Shown: positions 18,568 through 26,860 of the stretch, piece after piece | How the letters are laid out: every line of letters starts with the position of its first letter | Position numbering within the stretch: the first letter of the stretch is position 1 | Notes under the pieces: model-generated | Seen by the model: only the letters and a program-made list of their open reading frames with translations | Database searches by the model: none | Told to the model about the DNA's origin: nothing | Position numbers and translations under genes: made by a program | Assembly: GCF_002101585.1 (NCBI RefSeq) | Contig: NZ_LQOT01000010.1 | Location: 1-64,000 of the forward strand | Length of the DNA: 64,000 bases | Source of the DNA: Mycolicibacter engbaekii | GTDB lineage: Bacteria; Actinomycetota; Actinomycetes; Mycobacteriales; Mycobacteriaceae | Direction of reading: 5' to 3'

Positions 18568-19389
18568 GTGGTCCTGCGGAGAGCAGCGTCGACCCTCGAA
18601 GGGCGCGTAGCCGTCATTACCGGGGGCGGCTCGGGGATCGGCCGAGGTATCGCGGAGACTTTCGCGGAGTTCGGCGCCCGGGTGGTGATCTGGGAACGTG
18701 ACACTGAAGCGGCCCGAGCGACCGCGCAGCTGGTCGGCGGTCACGCCTGCGCAATTGATGTCCGCGATTCCGATCAGGTAGATGCGGCACTGGCGGAAAC
18801 GCTTGCCATGGTGGGCCGGCCGACGGTGTTGGTCAACAATGCCGGTGGAGTGTTCTTTTCCCCGTTGCTGGACACCGCGCCCAAGGGGTGGGACACCTTG
18901 ATCCGCTCCAACCTCACCCAGGTCCTGCTCTGCACGCAGCGCGTCGCGCAGACACTGGTCCAACACGGCGCGGCCGGCAGCATCATCAATGTCGCCAGCA
19001 TCGAGGGCGCCCGTGCCGCGCCCGGCTATGCGGCCTACGCGGCGGCGAAAGCAGGCGTCATCAACCTGACTAAAACGGCGGCGCTGGAGTTGGCGCCGCA
19101 CGGCATCCGGGTCAACTGCATGGCTCCGGACCTCACGCTCACCGAAGGAATCGAACGAGCCGGCTCGGCCGAGATGCTGGCCAACGCCAACCATATGATC
19201 CCGCTGGGCCGGGCCGGTCATGTCGACGAAATGGCAGGTGCTGCAGTCTTTCTGGCCAGCGACATGAGTTCTTACGTGACAGGTCAGACGCTGCATGTCG
19301 ACGGCGGAACGCACGCTGCCGGCGGCTGGTACCACCACCCCGACAGTGGCGACTACATCCTCGGCCCGGCACGGTCGACAACCACTTAG
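18568..19389 (+). CDS. SDR family NAD(P)-dependent oxidoreductase
   Basis: This is a classical short-chain dehydrogenase of 273 residues beginning with the GTG immediately after the thioesterase stop. It shows the Rossmann motif TGGGSGIG, the NNAGG motif, a catalytic serine in VASIEG, YAAYAAAK with the Tyr/Lys pair, and a C-terminal VDGGTHAAGGWYHH typical of FabG-like SDRs. The tail extends further than FabG, ending DYILGPARSTTT. It probably interconverts a hydroxyl and a ketone on a lipid or CoA substrate. The substrate cannot be read from sequence. Confidence 0.88.
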   Translation: MVLRRAASTLEGRVAVITGGGSGIGRGIAETFAEFGARVVIWERDTEAARATAQLVGGHACAIDVRDSDQVDAALAETLAMVGRPTVLVNNAGGVFFSPLLDTAPKGWDTLIRSNLTQVLLCTQRVAQTLVQHGAAGSIINVASIEGARAAPGYAAYAAAKAGVINLTKTAALELAPHGIRVNCMAPDLTLTEGIERAGSAEMLANANHMIPLGRAGHVDEMAGAAVFLASDMSSYVTGQTLHVDGGTHAAGGWYHHPDSGDYILGPARSTTT

Positions 19390-19410
19390 CAACCCCACGA
19401 AGGGAGCCGT

Positions 19411-20364
19411 ATGCGGTTTGCGTTCACGTACCCGATCATCACCCATCCATGTAATCCGGAGCTGGTCTCGGCGCAAGCGGTGAGCACCGTTGCGCAGGCC
19501 GCAGAAGCTGCCGGCTTCGGCGCCATGGGTTTCACGGACCACCCGGCGCCGACGCAGCGCTGGCTCGACGCCGGCGGCCACGACAGCCTCGATCCCTTCG
19601 TAGCGATGGGATTCGCGGCGGCGCACACCGAGAAGATCCGGTTCATCCCGAACGTCGTTGTCTTGCCCTACCGCAACCCGTTCGTCGTGGCGAAATCGGG
19701 CGCGACCCTGGATCTATTGTCGGGCCGAAGGTTCACCTTGGCCGTCGGTGTGGGCTACCTCAAGGGCGAATTTGCCGCTTTGGGGGTGGATTTCGATGAA
19801 CGCGCCGCGCTCGTCGAGGAGAGCCTGGACGTCATCCGAGCCATCTGGACCGGTGACGACGTCTCGTTCGAAGGCCGGCATTTTCGCGCTCGCGGAATCA
19901 CCGCGCACCCGCGACCGGTCAGCAGCCCCCATCCGCCGATCTGGATCGGCGGAAACACCGGCAAAGCGCGTCAACGGGTCGCGACACGGGGTGATGGCTG
20001 GGCGCCGTTCCCGGCCTCGCCCGGCCTGGCCAGCACCGCCCGCACCGCCGCGATGAATTCGGTCGAAGCCCTGACCGTGGGCATCGACGACCTGAAACGG
20101 CGCTGCGACGAGGCGGGCCGTGACTGGGCCGCCATCGACATCTGTTTCTCGAACCTCGTCGGCGGCCGTCCCGGCTATGACGACTTTGATCCCGGCGCCT
20201 ATCTGGAAGGCCTGGACCGCCTGGCAGAAGTCGGTGTGACCTGGGTGCAGGTCGCCATTCCCGGCGACAGCCTCAGCCATGCGGTGGAGGCACTGGGCCA
20301 CTTCGGTGAATCCGTGATCAGCACGTTCTGCCGAAGTTCCGGCCGGTACCCTTCCCAGGTGTGA
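19411..20364 (+). CDS. LLM class (F420-type) oxidoreductase
   Basis: A luciferase-like TIM barrel of 317 residues with an ATG behind GAAGGGAG. The MRFAFTYPI start, the LLSGRRFTLAVGVGYLKGEF segment and PPIWIGGNTGKARQRVA are family signatures. Mycobacterial members mostly use coenzyme F420 for hydride transfer. Its stop overlaps the GTG of the following DUF1906 gene (GTGA), indicating coupling. A second LLM gene lies at 22688. Substrate unknown. Confidence 0.87.
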   Translation: MRFAFTYPIITHPCNPELVSAQAVSTVAQAAEAAGFGAMGFTDHPAPTQRWLDAGGHDSLDPFVAMGFAAAHTEKIRFIPNVVVLPYRNPFVVAKSGATLDLLSGRRFTLAVGVGYLKGEFAALGVDFDERAALVEESLDVIRAIWTGDDVSFEGRHFRARGITAHPRPVSSPHPPIWIGGNTGKARQRVATRGDGWAPFPASPGLASTARTAAMNSVEALTVGIDDLKRRCDEAGRDWAAIDICFSNLVGGRPGYDDFDPGAYLEGLDRLAEVGVTWVQVAIPGDSLSHAVEALGHFGESVISTFCRSSGRYPSQV

Positions 20365-21137
20365 CGCTTTCGGCTTCGCGGCGCGACATGCTCCGGTATG
20401 CCGCGTTCATCGGTCCGGCGCTGGCCCTGCCCGGCGCCCTCTGCGCGCCGCGGGCCGGCGCGACCGGGCTGCAGGTGATCGATTTCGCCCACCGGCTGGT
20501 GCCGCCCGAACAGGTCAAGGCCGCCGGATTCGACGGGGCGTTGGTCTATGTCTCCGAGCTTCGGCCCGGCGCCACCTTCGACTTCAAGCCCGTCACCCGT
20601 GAGTACGCGGACGGGCTGCGCGCGGTCGGCCTGCAGGTCGCCAGCTGCTACCAGTTCGGCAAGCCGGGTTGGACGCAGTCACCGTCGGACTTCACTCGGG
20701 GCTTTGACGGCGGCGTGGCCGATGCGCAGACGGCGTTGCGGCTGCATGCCGCAGCCGGGGGACCGCCGTCAGCGCCGATCTTCTTCAGCGTCGACGAGGA
20801 CATCGACGCCGCCACCTGGAAGAACGTGGCAGTCCGATGGTTTCGCGGGATCAACTCCGTTCTGGGCGTTGACCGTACGGGAATCTACGGCGGCGCCCGC
20901 CAATGCGCCTGGGCGATCAGCGACGGTGTGATCGGAAAGTCGACCAGCCCGGGCCATCGGTGGGCATGGCAGACCCGGGCGTGGTCGCACGGAGACCGTG
21001 AACCGGCAGCCGTACTCTTCCAACGAGAAATCGTCACCGAGACCGAGCCGGGTTTCGTCATCGACGGCGCGCACGTGGACGTCAACGACGTTCTGGCCGC
21101 GGACTTCGGTCAGTGGGACCTGCCCCGACCCGCGTGA
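20361..21137 (+). CDS. Second Tat-exported DUF1906 protein (Rv2525c-like)
   Basis: A 258-residue paralogue of the product at 16560-17363. A twin-arginine signal (SRRDMLRYAAFIGPALALPG) precedes a DUF1906 domain with VIDFAHRLVPPEQVKAAG, FDGGVADAQTALRLHAAAGG, IFFSVDEDIDAATWKNVAVR and WAWQTRAWSHGD. Acidic pairs in SVDED match the other copy. The GTG start overlaps the preceding LLM stop. Export across the membrane by Tat is expected. Having two copies within 4 kb suggests duplication, although they diverge throughout. Confidence 0.85.
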   Translation: MTLSASRRDMLRYAAFIGPALALPGALCAPRAGATGLQVIDFAHRLVPPEQVKAAGFDGALVYVSELRPGATFDFKPVTREYADGLRAVGLQVASCYQFGKPGWTQSPSDFTRGFDGGVADAQTALRLHAAAGGPPSAPIFFSVDEDIDAATWKNVAVRWFRGINSVLGVDRTGIYGGARQCAWAISDGVIGKSTSPGHRWAWQTRAWSHGDREPAAVLFQREIVTETEPGFVIDGAHVDVNDVLAADFGQWDLPRPA

Positions 21138-21156
21138 TCGCAGACCGCGGCACCGG

Positions 21157-21756
21157 TCACCGCGCGGGCCCGCCACGCCACGGTGCCAGCAGCAGTTCAC
21201 CAGCCCGCCGCATGTCCTGTTCGGCCTGCTCGGGTGTCGTCTCACCCATCACCGCCCAGGACAGGATGCCGTAGGCGCACTGCTCGATCAGCAGCGCCAG
21301 CTGGGTGTCCTGGGGGGTGGGACGGGAGATTCCGGCGACGGCCAGGATCGTGGCGCGCAGGCCGAAATCGCCGGTGGCCGCCGACTCGGACCTGCGCGCG
21401 TTGACCGAGGTGATCATCGCGCGGGCCAGCCGTGGGCGGGCCAACATGGATCGGCAGATGCCGGCCATCAGCTCGGTGACGTCGGAGACCGGACATCCCG
21501 TCGGCCGGTGCGGCGGGACGCCGGCCCGGGTGTAGTGCAACAGCAAGGCACTGAACAGGTGATGCTTGGTGGGGTAGTACCGGTACACCGTCGCGATCGA
21601 AACCGACGCCTGATCGGCCACGTCCTGCATCCGGACGGCCTCCAGCCCATCGCGCGCACCGAGTCGCGCGGCCGCGGCGAGGATCCGCTCGCAGCGTTGC
21701 CGCTGGGCCGGGGTGCTGGGCGTTGCGGCCTCGCGATCAACCGGTGGCCGGGGCAT
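21157..21756 (-). CDS. TetR family transcriptional regulator
   Basis: A 199-residue regulator with an N-terminal helix-turn-helix (ILAAAARLGARDGLEAVRMQ, then VSIATVYRYYPTKHHLFSAL) and a variable ligand domain. The DNA-binding part resembles the KstR-type group. Its start overlaps the 3' end of the upstream SDR gene by 20 bases, so the two are co-transcribed leftward. The palindrome at 22590-22609 in the divergent promoter is the likely operator. This would make the SDR-tetR unit autoregulated and give control of the rightward LLM unit. Confidence 0.9.
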   Translation of the reverse strand: MPRPPVDREAATPSTPAQRQRCERILAAAARLGARDGLEAVRMQDVADQASVSIATVYRYYPTKHHLFSALLLHYTRAGVPPHRPTGCPVSDVTELMAGICRSMLARPRLARAMITSVNARRSESAATGDFGLRATILAVAGISRPTPQDTQLALLIEQCAYGILSWAVMGETTPEQAEQDMRRAGELLLAPWRGGPAR

Positions 21757-22576
21757 CGGTGTTCCCGGGCTCGGTGCGGAGCAGCTTCTGCATCAGCCGA
21801 TGCGAGGCGAGCACCGCCTCGGCTCGATCCGGGCCCGCACGCAGTGCCGGGCTGGCGGCGTGATCGGACATGACATGCACCGGTCCGTGCGGGAGCCGGT
21901 CGAGGCCTTCGCGGGCGACGTCCGCCGGATCGGAGATCCGTAACCCCGGCACGTCGAAGTTGAGGCCGGCTCGCTGCATGGCCGGGGTTCTGGTGACGCC
22001 GAGCACCAATTCCAGAACGTGCACGTTGTGGTCGCGTAACTCCAGCCACAGGCCCTCGGCGAAGATCCGGGTGAACGCCTTCGCGCCGCCGTACACCGTC
22101 TGCCGCGCCGAACCGAGATAGCCGGTCAGTGAGCCGACCAGCAGCAGACCGCCGCGCCGCCGGGCACGCATCGGGCGCCCGAAGTGGTGAACGAGCGCCA
22201 GCGGGGTCGTGACGTTGAGGGCGAGGACACCGCCGAACGCCGCGAGATCCCCGTCGAGGAATTCCGCGCTGTGGGTGTTGGCGCCGGCGTTGTAGATCAG
22301 CAGACCAACCTCGAGGTCCGACGTCTCCTCGATGACGCGGGCCGCAGCGTCCCCGCCGGACAGGTCCAGGGCGAGTTCGCGGACCATCACGCCGCGCTCG
22401 CGGCATCGATCGGCGGTCTGGCGCAACGGCTCTGGCTTCCGTGCTATCAGCACCAGATTGACACCGGCCGCGGCCAGCTGCGCCGCGAATTCGGCACCGA
22501 CGCCTTCGGAACCGCCCGCGACGACAGCCCAGGGGCCGTACTGGTGCGCCCATGGAGTGTGACCATTGCTGGACAA
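21737..22576 (-). CDS. SDR family oxidoreductase
   Basis: A 279-residue short-chain dehydrogenase. VVAGGSEGVGAEFAAQLAAAG is the nucleotide-binding motif, followed by IYNAGAN, a serine in LLVGSLTGY, and VYGGAKAF supplying Tyr and Lys. The rest resembles the DltE/YqjQ-type SDRs found near mycobacterial lipid genes. It is the first gene of the leftward SDR-tetR unit. Substrate unknown; lipid or steroid-like carbonyls are plausible from the neighbours. Confidence 0.87.
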   Translation of the reverse strand: MSSNGHTPWAHQYGPWAVVAGGSEGVGAEFAAQLAAAGVNLVLIARKPEPLRQTADRCRERGVMVRELALDLSGGDAAARVIEETSDLEVGLLIYNAGANTHSAEFLDGDLAAFGGVLALNVTTPLALVHHFGRPMRARRRGGLLLVGSLTGYLGSARQTVYGGAKAFTRIFAEGLWLELRDHNVHVLELVLGVTRTPAMQRAGLNFDVPGLRISDPADVAREGLDRLPHGPVHVMSDHAASPALRAGPDRAEAVLASHRLMQKLLRTEPGNTDAPATG

Positions 22577-22589
22577 GGGACGCCTCCAT

Positions 22590-22609
22590 AACTAAAATTC
22601 ACTTTAGTT
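22590..22609. promoter_or_regulatory. Probable TetR operator
   Basis: AACTAAA (22590-22596) and TTTAGTT (22603-22609) form a perfect 7-bp inverted repeat around a 6-base centre. It lies in the 111-base spacer between the divergent SDR-tetR and LLM units. Size, symmetry and place are typical of a TetR-family operator. Confidence 0.7.
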
Positions 22610-22687
22610 TATCGCCAGGTTACCCCACCCTCGCGGCGCAACGGAAGGCGCAGAATTCATGCGACACAACACTGCTCGGGCGCGTTG

Positions 22688-23554
22688 ATGCGGCTTGGCC
22701 TGGCCACGCCGGTGGTGATTCAGATCCCCGGTGTGGCGTCGAGCTGGGAAGCGCAGGCCGGGGCCGAGGACCTCGGTCGGATCGCGGCGGCAGCCGACAC
22801 ACTCGGATTCGCCTACCTGACCTGTTCGGAGCATGTCGCGGTGCCCGACGACGCCGCGGCCAGCCGCGGGACCACCTACTGGGATCCGGTCGCGACACTG
22901 TCGTTCCTGGCCGCCTGTACCAGCGCGATTCGATTGGTGCCGTCGGTTGTGGTGCTGGGGTATCACCACCCGCTCGAGATAGCCAAACGCTACGGCACCC
23001 TGGACCGGCTCAGTGGCGGACGGCTGACGCTGGGAGTCGGGGTCGGCTCGCTGCGTGAGGAGTTCGACCTGCTCGACTGCGCCTGGGAAGACCGCGGCGC
23101 CCGGGCCGACGATGCGATGAAGGCGCTGCGGGCATCGCTGTCGACCGAGCGGCCCAGCTACGCCGGGACCTACTACCGCTTCGACTCGATGGTCGTGCAG
23201 CCCTGTGCCCTGCAGCAGCGGGTGCCGATCTGGGTCGGGGGACACACGCGCCGCTCGCTGCGACGCGCGGTGGACTTGGGCGACGGCTGGATGCCGTTCG
23301 GCCTGTCCGGCGAGCAACTGGCCCAACACCTTGCCGGCGTGGATCTGCCCGACGGCTTCGCGGTCGTGTTGTCGACAGCGCCGCTGGACCCGATCGGCGC
23401 GGGCCAGCAGACCCTGGACCGTTTGGCCAGACTGGCCGATCTCGGCGCCACCGATGTCACCTGCGCGCTCGCGGCGCGCTCGCCGGCGCACTTCTGCGAC
23501 CAGTTGAGCGCACTGGCCGAACTGGCCGATCTGCCGGCACGGGAGCGGCGATGA
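22688..23554 (+). CDS. LLM class (F420-type) oxidoreductase
   Basis: A 288-residue luciferase-like monooxygenase/reductase. The ATG at 22688 is used rather than the adjacent TTG. Signatures are RLGLATPVVIQIPG, LTCSEHVAVPDD, LDRLSGGRLTLGVGVGSLRE and VPIWVGGHTRRSLRRAV. F420 use is expected from the mycobacterial context, not proven. Its stop overlaps the next ATG (ATGA), coupling it to the SnoaL-like protein. The divergent TetR operator sits just upstream. Confidence 0.87.
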   Translation: MRLGLATPVVIQIPGVASSWEAQAGAEDLGRIAAAADTLGFAYLTCSEHVAVPDDAAASRGTTYWDPVATLSFLAACTSAIRLVPSVVVLGYHHPLEIAKRYGTLDRLSGGRLTLGVGVGSLREEFDLLDCAWEDRGARADDAMKALRASLSTERPSYAGTYYRFDSMVVQPCALQQRVPIWVGGHTRRSLRRAVDLGDGWMPFGLSGEQLAQHLAGVDLPDGFAVVLSTAPLDPIGAGQQTLDRLARLADLGATDVTCALAARSPAHFCDQLSALAELADLPARERR

Positions 23555-24045
23555 ACGAGCAACGGCTGGCCGATCTGGAGCGGCGTCTGCAGCAGATCGA
23601 AGACGAGCGCGCGATCGAGCGGCTGATCGCGTCCTACGGCCCGCTGGTCGACGTCGGCGACGACGAGTCCGTGGCAGCGCTGTGGCAGGAAGACGGCGTC
23701 TACGACGTCGAAAACTGGTTGATGAACGGGCGCGAGGACATCGCCGCGATGGTGCGCTCTGGTGGTCACCAGGAGCTGATCGCCCGAGGCTGTACGCACT
23801 TCCTGGGCCCGGCGGTGGTCACCGTGCACGGTGACGAGGCGGTGGCCGTGTGCGAGTCGACGCTGCTGGTCAAGCAGGGATCCGAATACCGCGTGGCGCG
23901 CGGCGCCGCCAACTACTTTCACCTGCGACGAACCGGCGAGCCGTCGCGGCGCTGGCAGATCCACACACGGATCACCCGGTTGCTCGACGGCGCCGCCGAG
24001 GGCCGCGCCCTGCTGGCGGATGGCATCGCGGGCCGCATCCGTTAG
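23551..24045 (+). CDS. SnoaL-like / NTF2-fold protein
   Basis: A 164-residue cone-fold protein. An N-terminal coiled-coil-like helix (RLADLERRLQQIEDERAIER) leads into SYGPLVDVGDDESVAALWQE, DGVYDVENW and WQIHTRITRLLDG, typical of SnoaL_4 proteins. Such folds act as small hydratases, isomerases or ligand carriers. Coupled by overlap to the LLM oxidoreductase, so a joint role on one substrate is likely. Confidence 0.75.
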   Translation: MNEQRLADLERRLQQIEDERAIERLIASYGPLVDVGDDESVAALWQEDGVYDVENWLMNGREDIAAMVRSGGHQELIARGCTHFLGPAVVTVHGDEAVAVCESTLLVKQGSEYRVARGAANYFHLRRTGEPSRRWQIHTRITRLLDGAAEGRALLADGIAGRIR

Positions 24046-24114
24046 TCAGGAGCTCTCGGCACTGTGGTTAGACTCCGGCGGAAACGCAATCCGCCGACAC
24101 GGCAGGGGAGATGA

Positions 24115-25347
24115 ATGGATCTGCGGTGGTCGGAGGAAGACCGGGCATTTCAGGCTGAGGTTCGGCAGTTTCTGGCCGAGAAGCTCACCCCTGAGCTGCG
24201 CCGCGCGGGCAGGCTGATGACCAGTGTCTACGCCGACCACGAGGCGAGCATGGCCTGGCAGGCGATTCTGCACGAGCGGGGTTGGGCCGCCCCGGCCTGG
24301 CCGGTCAAGCACGGGGGCTGTGACTGGAGCCTGACCCAGCACTACATCTTCAGCCGGGAGTCGACGCTCGCCGGTGCCCCGTCGCTGTCGCCGATGGGAA
24401 TCCGGATGGTCGCGCACGCCATCATCCGGTTCGGCACCGATGCGCAGAAGGATTACTTCCTGCCGCGGATTCTCACCGGTGAAGTGTTCTTCTGCCAGGG
24501 CTACTCCGAGCCGGAGGCGGGCTCGGACCTGGCGTCCCTGTCGATGGCGGCCACCGTCGACGGCGACGACCTGGTCTGCACCGGCAGCAAGATCTGGACC
24601 ACCCACGCCGGCGAGGCGAACTGGATGTTCGCCCTGGTGCGCACCACCCGTGCCGCCAAGAAGCAGCAGGGCATCACGTTCGTGCTGATCGACATGACCA
24701 CGCCCGGCATCGAGATCCGTCCGCTGGTGATGACCTCCGGCGAAGAGATCCAGAACCAGGTCTTCTTCGACGACGTGCGGGTCCCCAAGACCAATGTCAT
24801 CGGGGAGATCGACAGCGGCTGGACGGTGGCGAAGTATCTGCTCGAGTTCGAGCGCGGCGGCGGAGCGGTGGCCCCGGCCCTGCAGGTGGTGGCCGAGGAG
24901 ATCGCCGAGGCCGCCAAGGATCAGCCGGGACCGGCGGGCGGCAGACTCGCCGACGACCACGCATTCATGCGCAAGCTCGCCGACGCGCGGATCCGCGCCG
25001 AGGTTCTGGAGATCCTGGAGTACCAGGTGCTGGCGGCGGTGGCCGAGGGACGCAACCCCGGGGCGTCGTCGTCGATGCTCAAAGTCCTGGGAACCGAGTT
25101 GAGCCAGGAGCTGACCGCACTGGCGTTGGAGGCGGCCGGACCGCGCGGGCGGATCTATCAGCCGCACGTCACCGCGCCCGGAGGCCCGATCGCCGATTAC
25201 CAACCGCCTACCGACGGCTACTCTTCCGGCGAGCCGTGGCAGGCGGTGGCGCCGTTGCGCTACTTCAACGACCGCGCCGGCTCGATCTACGCCGGCAGCA
25301 ACGAAATTCAGCGAAACATTCTGGCCAAAGCGGCATTGGGGCTCTGA
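24115..25347 (+). CDS. Acyl-CoA dehydrogenase, subunit of a coupled pair
   Basis: A 410-residue FAD-dependent acyl-CoA dehydrogenase with ATG after AGGGGAG. It has the N-terminal helical domain, QGYSEPEAGSDLASL and GSKIWTTHAGEANWMFALVR of the middle beta domain, and SIYAGSNEIQRNILAKAALG at the C-terminus. The MCAD-type catalytic glutamate position (IYEG) is alanine here; a glutamate in LLEFERGGG could serve as base, as in other family branches. It overlaps the next dehydrogenase gene (TGATG). Adjacent, coupled, dissimilar FadE genes in mycobacteria often encode alpha2beta2 enzymes for steroid or branched CoA thioesters. Confidence 0.9.
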   Translation: MDLRWSEEDRAFQAEVRQFLAEKLTPELRRAGRLMTSVYADHEASMAWQAILHERGWAAPAWPVKHGGCDWSLTQHYIFSRESTLAGAPSLSPMGIRMVAHAIIRFGTDAQKDYFLPRILTGEVFFCQGYSEPEAGSDLASLSMAATVDGDDLVCTGSKIWTTHAGEANWMFALVRTTRAAKKQQGITFVLIDMTTPGIEIRPLVMTSGEEIQNQVFFDDVRVPKTNVIGEIDSGWTVAKYLLEFERGGGAVAPALQVVAEEIAEAAKDQPGPAGGRLADDHAFMRKLADARIRAEVLEILEYQVLAAVAEGRNPGASSSMLKVLGTELSQELTALALEAAGPRGRIYQPHVTAPGGPIADYQPPTDGYSSGEPWQAVAPLRYFNDRAGSIYAGSNEIQRNILAKAALGL

Positions 25348-26471
25348 TGGACTTCACCTTGAACAATGAGCAGCAGATGCTGCGCGACGGCATCACCAAG
25401 TTCCTCGCCGCGCGCTACGACCTCGAGACCAGCCGTGCGGCGGTCAAGACCGGCGCCGGCTGGCAGCCCGGCGTCTGGCGCGCCTTCGCCGAGGAACTGG
25501 GCATCCTGGGCGCGACGCTGCCCGAGGAGTTCGACGGAATCGGCGGCGGTGCCGTGGAACTCATGGTCATCACCGAGGCGCTCGGGCATGCGCTGGTGAT
25601 CGAACCCTACGTCGACGCCGTTGTCGTCGCCGGCGGCCTGTTGCAGCGCTCCGGGAGTCCGCAGGCCTCGGAGGTGCTCAAGGAACTGGTGGCCGGCAAC
25701 GCCGTGGTGGCATTGGCCGCCACGGAACCGGAATCGGCGGACCGGTGGCAGGACGCGCAGACGACCGCCCGGCCCGACGGTGACGGCTGGGTGCTCAACG
25801 GCTCCAAGATCACCGTGGTCGCAGCACCATTGGTCACGCATCTGCTGGTCACCGCGCGCGTCGAGGGCGACGAGGGAGTCTCGTTGTTCCTCACCGAGGC
25901 GGGCGCTGCGGGTATCGCGATGCACCCGTACCGGACCATCGACGATCGCAGCGCCGCTGATGTCACCCTGACCGATCTGCGGCTTGGCGCTGACGCATTG
26001 CTGGGCGAGCGGGGCGGGGCATGGCCGTCGTTGGCGCAGGCCCGCGACGAAGGTGCGGCGGCGGTCTGCTCCGAAGCGGTCGGGTGCATGCGAAAAGTAC
26101 TGGCCGACACCGTCGAATACTGCAAGCAACGACAGCAGTTCGGCCAGCCGATCGGTAGTTTCCAGGTGCTGCAACACCGCATGGTGGACATGTTCATGGA
26201 AGTCGAGCAGTCCGCTGCAGCGGTGTACCTGGCGATGCTCAACCTCGAGGCCGACGAAGCCACCCGCGCCCGTGCGGTCTCGGCCGGTAAGGCCACCATC
26301 GGCCGCGCGGCCCGCTTCGTCGGCGAGCAGGCGGTACAGCTGCACGGCGGGATGGGCATGACCGAGGAGCTGGCCATCGGCCACTACTTCAAACGGCTCA
26401 CCGCACTGCAGTACGAGTTCGGCACCACCGACCAGCACCTGTCCCGTTACGCAGAGCTGACAAAGCCCTAG
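25347..26471 (+). CDS. Acyl-CoA dehydrogenase, second subunit
   Basis: A 374-residue partner whose ATG at 25347 shares its first base with the stop of the previous gene. It begins MDFTLNNEQQMLRDGITKFL and carries the C-terminal RQQFGQPIGSFQVLQHRMVD and QLHGGMGMTEELAIGHYFKR segments with FAD-contacting arginine and glutamine. The middle domain is shorter and less conserved than in its neighbour, as expected for the second half of a heteromeric enzyme. It is the last gene of the rightward unit and converges on the DUF732 gene. Confidence 0.9.
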   Translation: MDFTLNNEQQMLRDGITKFLAARYDLETSRAAVKTGAGWQPGVWRAFAEELGILGATLPEEFDGIGGGAVELMVITEALGHALVIEPYVDAVVVAGGLLQRSGSPQASEVLKELVAGNAVVALAATEPESADRWQDAQTTARPDGDGWVLNGSKITVVAAPLVTHLLVTARVEGDEGVSLFLTEAGAAGIAMHPYRTIDDRSAADVTLTDLRLGADALLGERGGAWPSLAQARDEGAAAVCSEAVGCMRKVLADTVEYCKQRQQFGQPIGSFQVLQHRMVDMFMEVEQSAAAVYLAMLNLEADEATRARAVSAGKATIGRAARFVGEQAVQLHGGMGMTEELAIGHYFKRLTALQYEFGTTDQHLSRYAELTKP

Positions 26472-26481
26472 CCTGCGCGGT

Positions 26482-26847
26482 CTACTGCTTCAGCTGGTGC
26501 GGACAGTAGGAGTTGGCGGCGGCGGCTGCGAACTGCGCGGCGGCGTCCATGGTCAGCCCGGGGTTGTCGGTCGTGAGTTGTTTGATGACCTGCAATCCCG
26601 TCTCGCCGTTGTTGGCCATGCTGCACACGGCGCGGCCGGCCACAATGGCCTGTTCTTCACTGGCGAAGGTGAGCCCCGCCGCCCGTAAGGCCGTCAGGAA
26701 GGCGGCGTCGCCGGCACCGCCGTCGCCGTCGCCGGCACCGGGGTCCGCGTGCGCCGGCGCGCCGATGACGGCGGCAACGACCCATGCCGCCACGACGCCA
26801 CGCGCGACGTTGGCGATCCTGCCCGCTGGAGTTCCTGGGGTCTGCAT
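26482..26847 (-). CDS. DUF732 secreted protein
   Basis: A 121-residue exported protein. A hydrophobic segment (VARGVVAAWVVAAVIGAPAHA) acts as a Sec signal, then a Gly/Asp-rich linker leads to the DUF732 domain with FLTALRAAGLTF, two cysteines in AVCSMANNGE and SYCPHQL, and the terminal helix. DUF732 is a small mycobacterial family of unknown function. It is 13 bases after the SbtA stop on the same strand and so ends the PPE-PPE-SbtA unit. Confidence 0.85.
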   Translation of the reverse strand: MQTPGTPAGRIANVARGVVAAWVVAAVIGAPAHADPGAGDGDGGAGDAAFLTALRAAGLTFASEEQAIVAGRAVCSMANNGETGLQVIKQLTTDNPGLTMDAAAQFAAAAANSYCPHQLKQ

Positions 26848-26860
26848 GCTGCGTAATCCC

